Shown: positions 1 to 7,205 of the stretch, in pieces
How positions within the stretch are numbered: position 1 is the stretch's first letter
Layout of the letters: each line of letters starts with the position of its first letter
From: Aquimarina sp.
Lineage (GTDB): Bacteria > Bacteroidota > Bacteroidia > Flavobacteriales > Flavobacteriaceae
Length of the DNA: 20,375 bases
NCBI GenBank assembly: GCA_011524575.1
Contig: WTKB01000315.1
Coordinates: forward strand, 1 to 20,375
Reading direction: 5' to 3'
Position numbers and translations under genes: made by a program
Notes under the pieces: model-generated
Seen by the model: only the letters and a program-made list of their open reading frames with translations
Databases searched by the model: none
Told to the model about the DNA's origin: nothing

Positions 1-49
1 TAAACCCTAAACTTTTGAATTACAGTTTGTATTCCCTTTAAACAAGCTC
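1..49 (-). repeat. Partial copy of the foldback repeat (one end, cut by the window edge)
   Basis: These 49 bases match the right end of the full copy at 18724-18877; by eye about 45 of 50 positions agree, including the terminal TTTAAACAAGCTC. The tip CTC (47-49) is followed by TAA (50-52), the same 3-bp flank seen at other copies. The rest of the copy lies upstream of the window. It is downstream of engB, which is transcribed towards it. Strand is given relative to the copy at 3100-3254. Confidence 0.85.
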
Positions 50-69
50 TAATACCAATTACGCATTAA

Positions 70-109
70 ATTGAAATTACTATGAAATATATTTCATAGT
101 AATTTCAAT
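70..109. repeat. Perfect 40-bp palindrome downstream of engB
   Basis: Bases 70-89 are the exact reverse complement of 90-109, with no spacer. It lies 18 bp beyond the engB stop codon, so the engB transcript would end in a 20-bp AT-rich hairpin. No T-run follows on the minus strand, so it is not a canonical intrinsic terminator. It could stabilise the mRNA 3' end, or be a small palindromic repeat of its own. It lies just outside the TAA flank of the repeat copy at 1-49. Confidence 0.8.
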
Positions 110-127
110 GTGTGATTTATGTAAATA

Positions 128-724
128 TTACAAGGTACTATTTAATGTTTGAATATAAGTTATTAACTCTTCACTACCTCTTTTGGTTGTTGAAGAAGTT
201 ATGAAATATTTGGGCATTTCTTCCCAATTTTCAAGCATTATCTTTTTATAATTCTCAATATTTACCTCTAAAACCGAAGGCTTTAATTTATCAGCTTTTG
301 TAAAGATTATATGAAAAGGAAGTCCGTTTGTTCCCAGCCATTCCATAAAATTTAAATCTATTTTCTGTGGCTCATGACGACAATCTACAAGTACAAAAGC
401 ACAACACAGTTGCATACGCTGTAAAAAATAGTCTGTAATAAACTTTTGAAAAACTTTTTTTTCTGTTTTAGAAACCTTTGCATAACCATAACCTGGCAAA
501 TCTACTAAATGCCATGAATTATCAATCAGAAAATGATTAATCAGTTGTGTTTTCCCTGGTTTACCAGAAGTCTTTGCTAATTTCTTTTGATTGGTAAGTG
601 CATTAATTAGTGATGATTTACCTACATTAGAACGACCTATAAAAGCATATTCTGGCAATTTACTCTTTGGGCATTTCTCGACCTGACTATTACTTTCAAC
701 AAAATGAGCACGATGAATTTTCAA
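128..724 (-). CDS. engB: Ribosome-biogenesis GTP-binding protein EngB (YihA/YsxC)
   Basis: TrmE-Era-EngA-EngB-type GTPase of 198 residues, the usual family length, acting in late 50S subunit assembly in the cytoplasm. Visible motifs: G1 GRSNVGKS (30-37), the G2 region KPGKTQ (55-60), G3 DLPGYG (75-80), G4 TKAD (142-145) and a G5-like TSS (176-178). The start is a TTG codon (722-724); the next residues, MKIHRAHFVES, align with the usual family N-terminus (MKI..AEFV.S), and a later start would cut into the domain, so TTG is very likely real. The upstream hydrolase stops 29 bp before it on the same strand, so the two genes are probably cotranscribed. No promoter is evident in the short gap. The product assignment is secure. 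Confidence 0.96.
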   Translation of the reverse strand: MKIHRAHFVESNSQVEKCPKSKLPEYAFIGRSNVGKSSLINALTNQKKLAKTSGKPGKTQLINHFLIDNSWHLVDLPGYGYAKVSKTEKKVFQKFITDYFLQRMQLCCAFVLVDCRHEPQKIDLNFMEWLGTNGLPFHIIFTKADKLKPSVLEVNIENYKKIMLENWEEMPKYFITSSTTKRGSEELITYIQTLNSTL

Positions 725-753
725 TAGAAAACAAAATTAAAATTATTTAAAAA

Positions 754-1518
754 CTAAAGATTATTTTCTTTAAGCCAATTATGAGCAATCTCGTTAAAGA
801 GAGTCGGTTGCTCCATCATTGCAGCATGACCGCACTTATCAATCCAATACAAATTGGATTGTGGTAATAGCTTATGAAAATCTTCCGCAACTTCTGGTGG
901 AGTCACACTATCTTGCTTTCCCCAAATAAGACCTACAGGAATATTCATATTAGGTAAATCCTTAGCCATGTTGTGACGTATGGCACTTTTAGCAAAGGCA
1001 ATAATTCGAATTGCTCTATTCCTATCATTTACCGTATTGTAAACCTCATCCACTATTTCCTTAGTTGCCGTTTTTGGGTCATAAAACACTCCTTCAGCCT
1101 TAGCTTTCATATATTCATAGTCCCCTCTTTTAGGATAACTAGCACCCATAGCATTTTCATACAATCCAGAGCTTCCTGTAAGTACCAAACCTGCTACTTT
1201 TTCAGGGTATAATTTCTGAAACATTAAAGCTAAATGCCCCCCTAAAGAATTCCCAATTAAAATAGCTGAAGAACAACCTATATAATCGTAAAATTCTTTT
1301 AAAAAGATCGCCAAATTTTTAATATTAGTTTTAAGAATTGGCAAATCATAAATAGGTAGTGCAGGTATAATTACCCGATAGTTATGCTTTGGAAAATAAT
1401 CAAATAGTTCATCAAAGTTACTCAATCCTCCCATAAGTCCATGAAGAACAATGAGGGGACGCCCTTCTCCGCTACTCTTGTAGGCAAATTTTCCTTCTGT
1501 AATTAATTCGTTATTCAT
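754..1518 (-). CDS. Alpha/beta-fold hydrolase
   Basis: A 254-residue alpha/beta hydrolase. Visible parts: oxyanion-hole HG motif (HGLMGG, residues 26-31), nucleophile elbow GNSLGG with Ser91, acid candidate Asp203 in WGKQDSVTPP, and His231 in CGHAAM, giving a full Ser-Asp-His triad. There is no signal peptide or membrane segment, so it is probably cytoplasmic. The fold is certain but the substrate cannot be told; it resembles esterase or meta-cleavage-product hydrolase relatives that often sit beside engB and mraZ in flavobacteria. An upstream TTG (1543-1545) would extend it by nine residues, but that codon lies inside a TAnnTTTG promoter box, so the ATG at 1516-1518 is preferred. It is divergent from mraZ and leads into engB. 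Confidence 0.9.
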   Translation of the reverse strand: MNNELITEGKFAYKSSGEGRPLIVLHGLMGGLSNFDELFDYFPKHNYRVIIPALPIYDLPILKTNIKNLAIFLKEFYDYIGCSSAILIGNSLGGHLALMFQKLYPEKVAGLVLTGSSGLYENAMGASYPKRGDYEYMKAKAEGVFYDPKTATKEIVDEVYNTVNDRNRAIRIIAFAKSAIRHNMAKDLPNMNIPVGLIWGKQDSVTPPEVAEDFHKLLPQSNLYWIDKCGHAAMMEQPTLFNEIAHNWLKENNL

Positions 1519-1542
1519 TAATTCAAGTTCATGATCAATGAA

Positions 1543-1550
1543 CAAATATA
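1543..1550 (-). promoter_or_regulatory. Putative -7 box TATATTTG for the hydrolase-engB unit
   Basis: On the minus strand TATATTTG matches the Bacteroidota -7 consensus TAnnTTTG exactly. It lies about 25 bp before the ATG at 1518, leaving a short 5' leader. No convincing -33 TTG was found at the usual spacing, so this rests on the -7 box and its position. Confidence 0.5.
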
Positions 1551-1680
1551 CTATTTTAAAAAAAAGAGCACATTTTAAACCGACTACTTTTTAACAAAGA
1601 TCTGTATTAAAACCAAAATATGTTAATAAGTATTTGATATTATAACGAAACATTGTAGTAAAATATGGCGTTTTTTTAAA

Positions 1681-1688
1681 TATCTTTG
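1681..1688 (+). promoter_or_regulatory. Putative -7 box TATCTTTG for the dcw operon
   Basis: TATCTTTG matches the TAnnTTTG consensus and lies 31 bp upstream of the mraZ GTG. The nearest TTG upstream (1653-1655) is 25 bp away, slightly long for a -33 element. It is the only exact match I found in the 200-bp divergent region on this strand. MraZ often represses its own operon, but no clear repeated MraZ operator is visible here. Confidence 0.5.
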
Positions 1689-1719
1689 AACATTCTATAT
1701 TTTTACGTATTGGTATATT

Positions 1720-2181
1720 GTGATAAATCTTATTGGAACATATGAATGTAAACTGGATGCAAAAGGAAGATTTATGCTTCCTATATCACTTAAAAAACAA
1801 CTTAATGAGGAAGTTACAAAGGGTTTTGTACTAAAAAAATCAATATTTCAACCTTGTTTAGAACTTTACACTATTGCGGAATGGAATCTAATATTATCAA
1901 AAATTAGACGTCTAAACCCGTTTAAAAGAAGAAATAAAGATTTTATAAGAAAATTCACTGCTGGAATTAAACTCCTAGATATAGACTCCACAGGAAGAAT
2001 CCTTATCCCTAAAGATCTTATGCAACCTGCAGGCTTGGAAAAAGATATTATAATCACATCAACTGTAAACTGTATAGAAATCTGGAATAATGAATATTAC
2101 TATAAAGAAATTAGTCATGATCTAGAAAATTTCGCAGATCTTACTCAAGAAATAATGGGAAATAATCAAGAATTATTATAA
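1720..2181 (+). CDS. mraZ: Transcriptional regulator / division protein MraZ
   Basis: A 153-residue MraZ, the usual length, built of two AbrB-like repeats with the signature DxxxR motifs DAKGR (13-17) and DSTGR (89-93). In other bacteria MraZ forms ring-shaped oligomers and binds repeats in its own promoter, tuning the dcw operon. The start is a GTG at 1720, chosen because the product then begins MINLIGTYECKLDAKGR as family members do; no in-frame ATG lies nearby. It is first in the operon, 31 bp after a TATCTTTG box, and 12 bp before rsmH. Family identity is secure; autoregulation is inferred from homologues. Confidence 0.95.
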   Translation: MINLIGTYECKLDAKGRFMLPISLKKQLNEEVTKGFVLKKSIFQPCLELYTIAEWNLILSKIRRLNPFKRRNKDFIRKFTAGIKLLDIDSTGRILIPKDLMQPAGLEKDIIITSTVNCIEIWNNEYYYKEISHDLENFADLTQEIMGNNQELL

Positions 2182-2193
2182 ATAACGACGATA

Positions 2194-3099
2194 ATGAGTC
2201 ATTTAGAGTACCACGAACCTGTATTATTACACGAATCGGTAGATGGTTTAAACATCAAACCAGATGGAGTATATGTAGATGTCACCTTTGGTGGTGGCGG
2301 ACACTCCAGAGAAATACTTTCACGCTTAGGTGACAAAGGTCATTTATTTGGTTTTGATCAAGATAAAGATGCTCATAAAAATGCTATTGATGATCCTAGA
2401 TTTGACCTAATACCCCAAAACTTCAGACACATAAAACGCTTTATACGTTTTATGGGACATAAACAAGTAGATGGTATTCTAGGTGACTTTGGTGTTTCAT
2501 CTCATCAATTTAATGAAGGTAATCGGGGGTTCTCTATTCGTTTTGATGGGGCATTAGATATGAGAATGGCTACCGATCAGCCTTTATCTGCACACCAAGT
2601 AATAAACAATTACTCAGAGGCAGATCTGGCAAAAATTTTCTGGGAATATGGTGAGTTAAAAGCCTCTTATAAAATTGCACGTCAAATTATACAAAGTCGT
2701 TCAGAGAAACCTATAAACACCTGCTTTGAACTTATAGAAATAGTTTCAGGGTGTCTTGACAAGAGACGAGAAAACAAAATGTTAGCTCAAATTTTTCAAG
2801 CAATACGTGTTGAAGTTAACGAAGAACTAGAAGTAATCAAAGAACTACTTTTACAGTCCAAAGATATCTTAAAGCCCAAAGGAAGATTAAGTTTGATCTC
2901 GTATCATTCCTTAGAAGACCGACTTGTAAAACGTTTTATTCGTAATGGTCTTTTTAAAGGAGAAGCACCTAAAGATCTCTTTGGCGTTGCAGATGTCCCT
3001 TTTAAAAAAGTAGGGAAGTTAATTGTACCAACTCCCGAACAAATTAAAGAAAACTCCAGAGCTCGTAGTGCTAAACTTCGTATTGCAGAAAAACTATAA
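2194..3099 (+). CDS. rsmH: 16S rRNA (cytosine1402-N4)-methyltransferase RsmH (MraW)
   Basis: SAM-dependent methyltransferase that modifies N4 of C1402 in the 16S rRNA decoding centre. Its 301 residues are full length. The SAM-binding motif VDVTFGGGGHS is at 28-38; other hallmarks are GILGDFGVSSHQ, GFSIRFDGALDMRM, IFQAIRVEVNEEL and the C-terminal NSRARSAKLR. The ATG at 2194 follows mraZ by 12 bp, as usual in dcw clusters. An oddity is the end of the gene: its TAA stop (3097-3099) is immediately followed by the GAG tip of a 155-bp foldback repeat, and the same TAA is repeated on the far side. The stop codon thus appears to be one copy of a target-site duplication, with the reading frame left intact. 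Confidence 0.97.
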   Translation: MSHLEYHEPVLLHESVDGLNIKPDGVYVDVTFGGGGHSREILSRLGDKGHLFGFDQDKDAHKNAIDDPRFDLIPQNFRHIKRFIRFMGHKQVDGILGDFGVSSHQFNEGNRGFSIRFDGALDMRMATDQPLSAHQVINNYSEADLAKIFWEYGELKASYKIARQIIQSRSEKPINTCFELIEIVSGCLDKRRENKMLAQIFQAIRVEVNEELEVIKELLLQSKDILKPKGRLSLISYHSLEDRLVKRFIRNGLFKGEAPKDLFGVADVPFKKVGKLIVPTPEQIKENSRARSAKLRIAEKL

Positions 3100-3254
3100 G
3101 AGTTTGCTTAAAGAGAATACGAACTTTAATTCAAAAAGTTTAAGGTTTTGAGTTACTTTTAAATAATGCGCATATCGAGATATGTAAATCTTTTTAAAGT
3201 GATCCAAGTTCTTAAAATTTTAGATTACAGGAAGTAGTGAGTTAAAATAAGCTC
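3100..3254 (+). mobile_element. Full-length foldback repeat (MITE-like) inserted at the rsmH stop codon
   Basis: A 155-bp non-coding element with ends GAGTTTGCTTAAA and TTAAAATAAGCTC. It is flanked by TAA on both sides (3097-3099 and 3255-3257), the left one being the rsmH stop. The whole element is an imperfect palindrome centred on CATATC-GA-GATATG (3171-3184), with arms of about 76 bases. It matches the reverse complement of 18724-18877 at roughly 141 of 155 positions, including an identical run at 3171-3221. It lies between rsmH and ftsL, so it should be transcribed within the dcw mRNA, where it could form a long hairpin. Confidence 0.9.
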
Positions 3255-3283
3255 TAAACACAAAATAAGATTAAAAATTATAG

Positions 3284-3592
3284 ATGAAGCAAAAAATTTA
3301 TGACATACTCAAAGCAAAAGTATTACTATCAGCAAATGCTAGTAAAAACTGGTCCATACTTTTGTTTTTATTTTTTTTATCTATGATTATGATTACCAGT
3401 GCACATAATGCCGAGCGAAAAATACATAAAATTGCTTTCAAAAATAAAACCTTAAAAGAGTTCCGTTCTCGTTTTGTGGAAGGACGCTCAAAATTAATGC
3501 TTCTAGAAATGGAATCTCGTTTAGAAAATAAACTAAAATCTAGAGGAATTAGCTCTCCTGACACCCCTCCATTAAAAATTATTGTTAAATAA
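3284..3592 (+). CDS. ftsL: FtsL-like cell division protein (Bacteroidota type)
   Basis: A 102-residue bitopic protein with a short cytoplasmic N-terminus, one membrane helix (about 24-40, WSILLFLFFLSMIMITS) and a periplasmic part. The motif AHNAERKIHKIAFKNKTLKEFRSRFVEGRSKLMLLEMES (41-78) is charged and probably coiled-coil; it is characteristic of the Bacteroidota FtsL-like family, which differs strongly in sequence from E. coli FtsL. Its place between rsmH and ftsI, its size and its topology support the role of divisome FtsQ-L-B partner. The ATG at 3284 lies 29 bp after the foldback repeat, so the native leader has been largely replaced by repeat sequence. No Shine-Dalgarno motif is present. 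The role is inferred from family and context. Confidence 0.88.
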   Translation: MKQKIYDILKAKVLLSANASKNWSILLFLFFLSMIMITSAHNAERKIHKIAFKNKTLKEFRSRFVEGRSKLMLLEMESRLENKLKSRGISSPDTPPLKIIVK

Positions 3593-3687
3593 TTCATAAA
3601 AACAGCATTATCTTTATTAGATTTAAAAACACTTTAAAAAATTACTCAAAAAAAATCTTAGAGATAAAGGTGTCATAAGTTTTGGTC

Positions 3688-5670
3688 ATGGAAAAAACAG
3701 TTGCAAATAGATCGTATATTATAGCGTTTTTTATGCTCATACTCTTTGGATTAATTGTATTTAAATTAATTAAAATCCAAGTGATTGAAGGAGATAAATA
3801 CCAAAAAATAGCACAAAAAAGAGTCTATAAAGATTTTATAATCCCTGCCAACAGGGGTAACCTCTACGACGCTAACTATAACCTATTAGCCACCTCTGTT
3901 ACACGCTATGATATACGTATAGATCCAGTAACTATTAAAAAGGATTTATTTCAAAGTAAAAAAAAATTACTAGCACAGGCACTCTACAAAAACTTTGGAA
4001 AATCAACAACTTATTATCTTGATCTTTTAGAACATGCAAGAAAAAACAAAATGCGTTATGTGCTCCTTTGCCGTAATATCAATTTTGAAAAATATCAAAA
4101 AGTAAGAAATTTCCCAATTCTGAGACAAGGAGCCATAAGAGGTGGACTTATAGTGGAACAAAAAACATCAAGAGAACGCCCATTAGGAGAAATTGCTGCG
4201 AGAACCATAGGTTATGAACGTCGAGATAAAAATGGATATTTTACGCGAGTAGGTCTGGAAGGAGCATTTGGAAAATACCTTCGTGGAAAACCAGGAAAAC
4301 GCCTTAAACAAAAAATCTCTAAAGGACAATGGAAACCTGTATTTGATGATAATGAAATTGAACCTCAAGATGGTTATGATGTAATCTCAACTCTTGATGT
4401 ACATATCCAAGATATCGCACACCACGCTTTACTGGAACAACTTGAAAAATACGAGGCTTCCTATGGATCTGTGGTTCTTATGGAAACCAAAACAGGACAA
4501 ATCAAAGCAATCTCTAATCTATCAAAAACTTCTAAAGGTACGTATTATGAAAGCCTAAATCATGCTGTTGGAGAATCTCATGAACCAGGCTCTACTTTTA
4601 AGTTAATGACTATGATGGCACTTCTTGAAGATACAGCTATTGATACCAGCTATGTTGTCGATACCCAAAGAGGTGTTGCACGCTTTTATGATCGTAAAGT
4701 TTATGACTCGAAACGTGGTGGTTACGGAAAAATATCACTCGCAGAAGCATTTAAATACTCCTCTAATACTGCCTTTGCTAAAGTACTCTACAAAAAATAT
4801 AAAAACCAACCTAGAAGACTCCTAGACCGTTATTTTAATATTGGTCTTAACAAAAAATTAAATGTTTCTATAAAAGGAGAAGGATTACCTAAATTTCCCT
4901 ATCCAGGAGATCGTAACTGGTATGGAACAACACTCCCATGGATGGCTTTTGGATATGGAGTTTCTATGACACCTTTACAGGTATTAACTTTTTACAATGC
5001 CATTGCCAACGATGGAGAAATGGTAAAACCACAGTTTGTAAAAGAAGTACACAACTGGGGAAAAGTGGCAACAACTTTTAAAAAAGAGATTTTAAACCCA
5101 GCGGTTTGTTCTAGAAAAAATGTTGTTATTTTACAAGATTTATTAAAACAAGTCGTAACAGATGGAACAGCTAGAAACCTAAGGAATTCAAGTGTAAAAA
5201 TTGCTGGAAAAACAGGTACCTGTCAAAAAAATTACAACAAATCTTCAGAAAAAGAACTATCATATATTTCTTCCTTTGTAGGTTATTTCCCTGCAGATGA
5301 ACCTAAATACTCTTGTATTGTCGTAATCCATGAACCCAATAAAGAAAAAGGATTTTATGGCAATGAAGTAGCGGCTCCTGTTTTTGATAAAATAGCTCAA
5401 AAAATCTACACCTCAACACCTATTGAACAAGCTATTTCCCTATCAGATAGTATTAAAAAACCATCATTTGATAAATATACTGCTTACAAACTAAAATACC
5501 GCACAGTAATGCCTAATGTTATAGGTATGCCACTGATAGATGCCCTCCCCTTACTTGAAAATATGGGCTTAAAAGTCGAAGTTAAAGGCAGTGGAAAAGT
5601 AACGAAACAATCCATTAAAAAAGGTACTAAAATCAAAGACATTAAAAAAGTAACTTTACAATTGTCATAG
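3688..5670 (+). CDS. ftsI: Septal peptidoglycan transpeptidase FtsI (PBP3), with PASTA domain
   Basis: Class B penicillin-binding protein that cross-links septal peptidoglycan with FtsW. Counting from the ATG at 3688 (660 residues): N-terminal membrane helix about 10-28, dimerisation domain with NRGNLYD near 55-61, and a transpeptidase domain with STFK (Ser302 nucleophile, Lys305), SSN (358-360) and KTGT (508-511). A C-terminal PASTA domain (about 602-660, from VMPNVIGMPL) is typical of Bacteroidota division PBPs and absent from E. coli FtsI. An in-frame TTG two codons earlier (3682) is possible, but the ATG is the simpler start. The 95 bp after ftsL hold nothing recognisable; murE follows after 19 bp. 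Identity is secure. Confidence 0.95.
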   Translation: MEKTVANRSYIIAFFMLILFGLIVFKLIKIQVIEGDKYQKIAQKRVYKDFIIPANRGNLYDANYNLLATSVTRYDIRIDPVTIKKDLFQSKKKLLAQALYKNFGKSTTYYLDLLEHARKNKMRYVLLCRNINFEKYQKVRNFPILRQGAIRGGLIVEQKTSRERPLGEIAARTIGYERRDKNGYFTRVGLEGAFGKYLRGKPGKRLKQKISKGQWKPVFDDNEIEPQDGYDVISTLDVHIQDIAHHALLEQLEKYEASYGSVVLMETKTGQIKAISNLSKTSKGTYYESLNHAVGESHEPGSTFKLMTMMALLEDTAIDTSYVVDTQRGVARFYDRKVYDSKRGGYGKISLAEAFKYSSNTAFAKVLYKKYKNQPRRLLDRYFNIGLNKKLNVSIKGEGLPKFPYPGDRNWYGTTLPWMAFGYGVSMTPLQVLTFYNAIANDGEMVKPQFVKEVHNWGKVATTFKKEILNPAVCSRKNVVILQDLLKQVVTDGTARNLRNSSVKIAGKTGTCQKNYNKSSEKELSYISSFVGYFPADEPKYSCIVVIHEPNKEKGFYGNEVAAPVFDKIAQKIYTSTPIEQAISLSDSIKKPSFDKYTAYKLKYRTVMPNVIGMPLIDALPLLENMGLKVEVKGSGKVTKQSIKKGTKIKDIKKVTLQLS

Positions 5671-5689
5671 ACTATATTTAAAAATACTT

Positions 5690-7162
5690 ATGAAAAGTAG
5701 AAAACAACTTAAAGACCTATTAGTAGGCGTTACTATTGAAGCTACTACAGGAGATATTGCCAACCTATCAATTGACGCAATAAATATCGACTCTAGAGAA
5801 GTAACAACTGATGCACTTTTTGTAGCTATAAAAGGTACACTTACGGATGGTCACCTCTATATAGATAAAGCTATTGAGGCAGGTGCTGTTGTTGTGGTTT
5901 ATGAAAAAGGAAACACGATTACTTTTCAAAAAGATATTACTTATATAGAAGTTTCAAACTCGCCAGATGCACTTGGAGTACTTGCTAAAAATTTCTACGA
6001 AGATCCTTCATCTAAACTCCAACTTGTAGGAGTTACGGGGACTAACGGAAAAACTTCAATAAGTACCTTACTTTACAATCTTTTTACACGACTAGGGTAT
6101 AAAACAGGGCTTATTTCAACAATAAAAGTAATTCTTGGAGATAAAGAGTTTGAAGCAAACCAAACAACTACTGATGTGATTACTTTAAACAAATACCTTC
6201 GTGAAATGCACAACCAAGGAGTGACGCACTGTTTTATGGAGGTGAGTTCTCATGGAATAGATCAGAAAAGAATTTCACAGATAACTTTTGCAGGTGGAAT
6301 ATTTACCAATTTAACACACGACCACTTAGATTATCATAAAACTTTTTCAAATTACCGAGATGCGAAAAAGGCTTTTTTTGATCAATTGCCTAAAAAAGCA
6401 TTTGCTCTTACAAACATAGATGACAAGAATGGTGCTTTTATGCTTCAAAACACAAAAGCAAAAAAATATTCTTATGCTTCTAAAACCCTTGCTGACTTCA
6501 GTTTTCAAATTTTAGAAAGTAGCTTTAAATCCACACTTCTAAAAATAAATGAACAGGAAATATGGAGTCCTTTAGTGGGAGCTTTTAACGCTTATAATTT
6601 AGTTGCGGCTTATGCTGCTGCAGTACTCCTAAATGAAGAAACTATAGAAGTACTTACAAAACTCAGTGCTTCTCCTAGGGTAACAGGTCGTTTCGAACAC
6701 TTCACCTCTCCAAAAGGCGTACACGCTGTTGTTGATTACGCACATACCCCTGATGCACTAAAAAATGTACTACAAACGACATTAGATGTAATTTCAAAAA
6801 AACAAGAAATAATTACACTCATAGGCTGTGGTGGGGATAGAGACCGTACTAAAAGACCTATTATGGCAAAAATAGCAGTGAGCCTGAGTCATAAAACAAT
6901 TCTTACCAGTGATAATCCAAGAAGTGAAGAACCTGAAGCTATTTTAAAAGATATGCAAACAGACCTTACCGAACAGGAAAAAAATAAAACACTCGTAATT
7001 ACTGATCGAGAAGAAGCAATAAAAATGGCCGCACAACTTGCTAAACCAGATGATGTAATACTTATTGCAGGAAAAGGTCATGAAACCTATCAACTTATCA
7101 AAGGAAAGAAATTTCTATTTAATGATATGAAAAAAATACAATACTACTTAAAATCTGTTTAA
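5690..7162 (+). CDS. murE: UDP-N-acetylmuramoyl-tripeptide synthetase MurE
   Basis: Cytoplasmic ATP-dependent ligase that adds the third amino acid to UDP-MurNAc-L-Ala-D-Glu. Its 490 residues are normal for the family. The ATP-binding P-loop GVTGTNGKTS spans about 114-123, the carbamylated lysine is expected at 225 or 226 (YRDAKKAFF), and GKGHETYQ lies near the C-terminus. The specificity motif DNPR at 408-411 indicates meso-diaminopimelate rather than lysine, as expected for a Gram-negative wall. The stop TAA (7160-7162) is directly followed by a decayed end of the foldback repeat, the same arrangement as at rsmH. murF, which often follows murE in other phyla, is missing here. Confidence 0.96.
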   Translation: MKSRKQLKDLLVGVTIEATTGDIANLSIDAINIDSREVTTDALFVAIKGTLTDGHLYIDKAIEAGAVVVVYEKGNTITFQKDITYIEVSNSPDALGVLAKNFYEDPSSKLQLVGVTGTNGKTSISTLLYNLFTRLGYKTGLISTIKVILGDKEFEANQTTTDVITLNKYLREMHNQGVTHCFMEVSSHGIDQKRISQITFAGGIFTNLTHDHLDYHKTFSNYRDAKKAFFDQLPKKAFALTNIDDKNGAFMLQNTKAKKYSYASKTLADFSFQILESSFKSTLLKINEQEIWSPLVGAFNAYNLVAAYAAAVLLNEETIEVLTKLSASPRVTGRFEHFTSPKGVHAVVDYAHTPDALKNVLQTTLDVISKKQEIITLIGCGGDRDRTKRPIMAKIAVSLSHKTILTSDNPRSEEPEAILKDMQTDLTEQEKNKTLVITDREEAIKMAAQLAKPDDVILIAGKGHETYQLIKGKKFLFNDMKKIQYYLKSV

Positions 7163-7200
7163 GTGCTTGTTTAAAAACAGGTTTACTATCTTTTAATTAC
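7163..7200. repeat. Decayed end of the foldback repeat at the murE stop codon
   Basis: The murE stop TAA is followed by GTGCTTGTTTAAA, which differs from the element tip GAGCTTGTTTAAA at one base. Beyond it, TTTACTATCTTTTAATTAC loosely matches the next part of the element (CTCACTATTTCCTGTAATC) after a short insertion. No opposite end or second TAA flank is clear, so this is read as a remnant between murE and mraY. Confidence 0.5.
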
Positions 7201-7205
7201 AAAAT

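Noticed and set aside
973..1212. Plus-strand open frame of 79 codons opposite the hydrolase
   Set aside because: Antisense to a hydrolase with a full catalytic triad; no motif or promoter.
3298..3597. Minus-strand open frame of 99 codons across ftsL
   Set aside because: Covers almost exactly the ftsL gene in antisense; ftsL is supported by family motif and operon position.
3593..3687. Similarity of CACTTTAAAAAATTAC in the ftsL-ftsI gap to an internal part of the foldback repeat
   Set aside because: Short, AT-rich, with neither element end nearby; chance is the better explanation.
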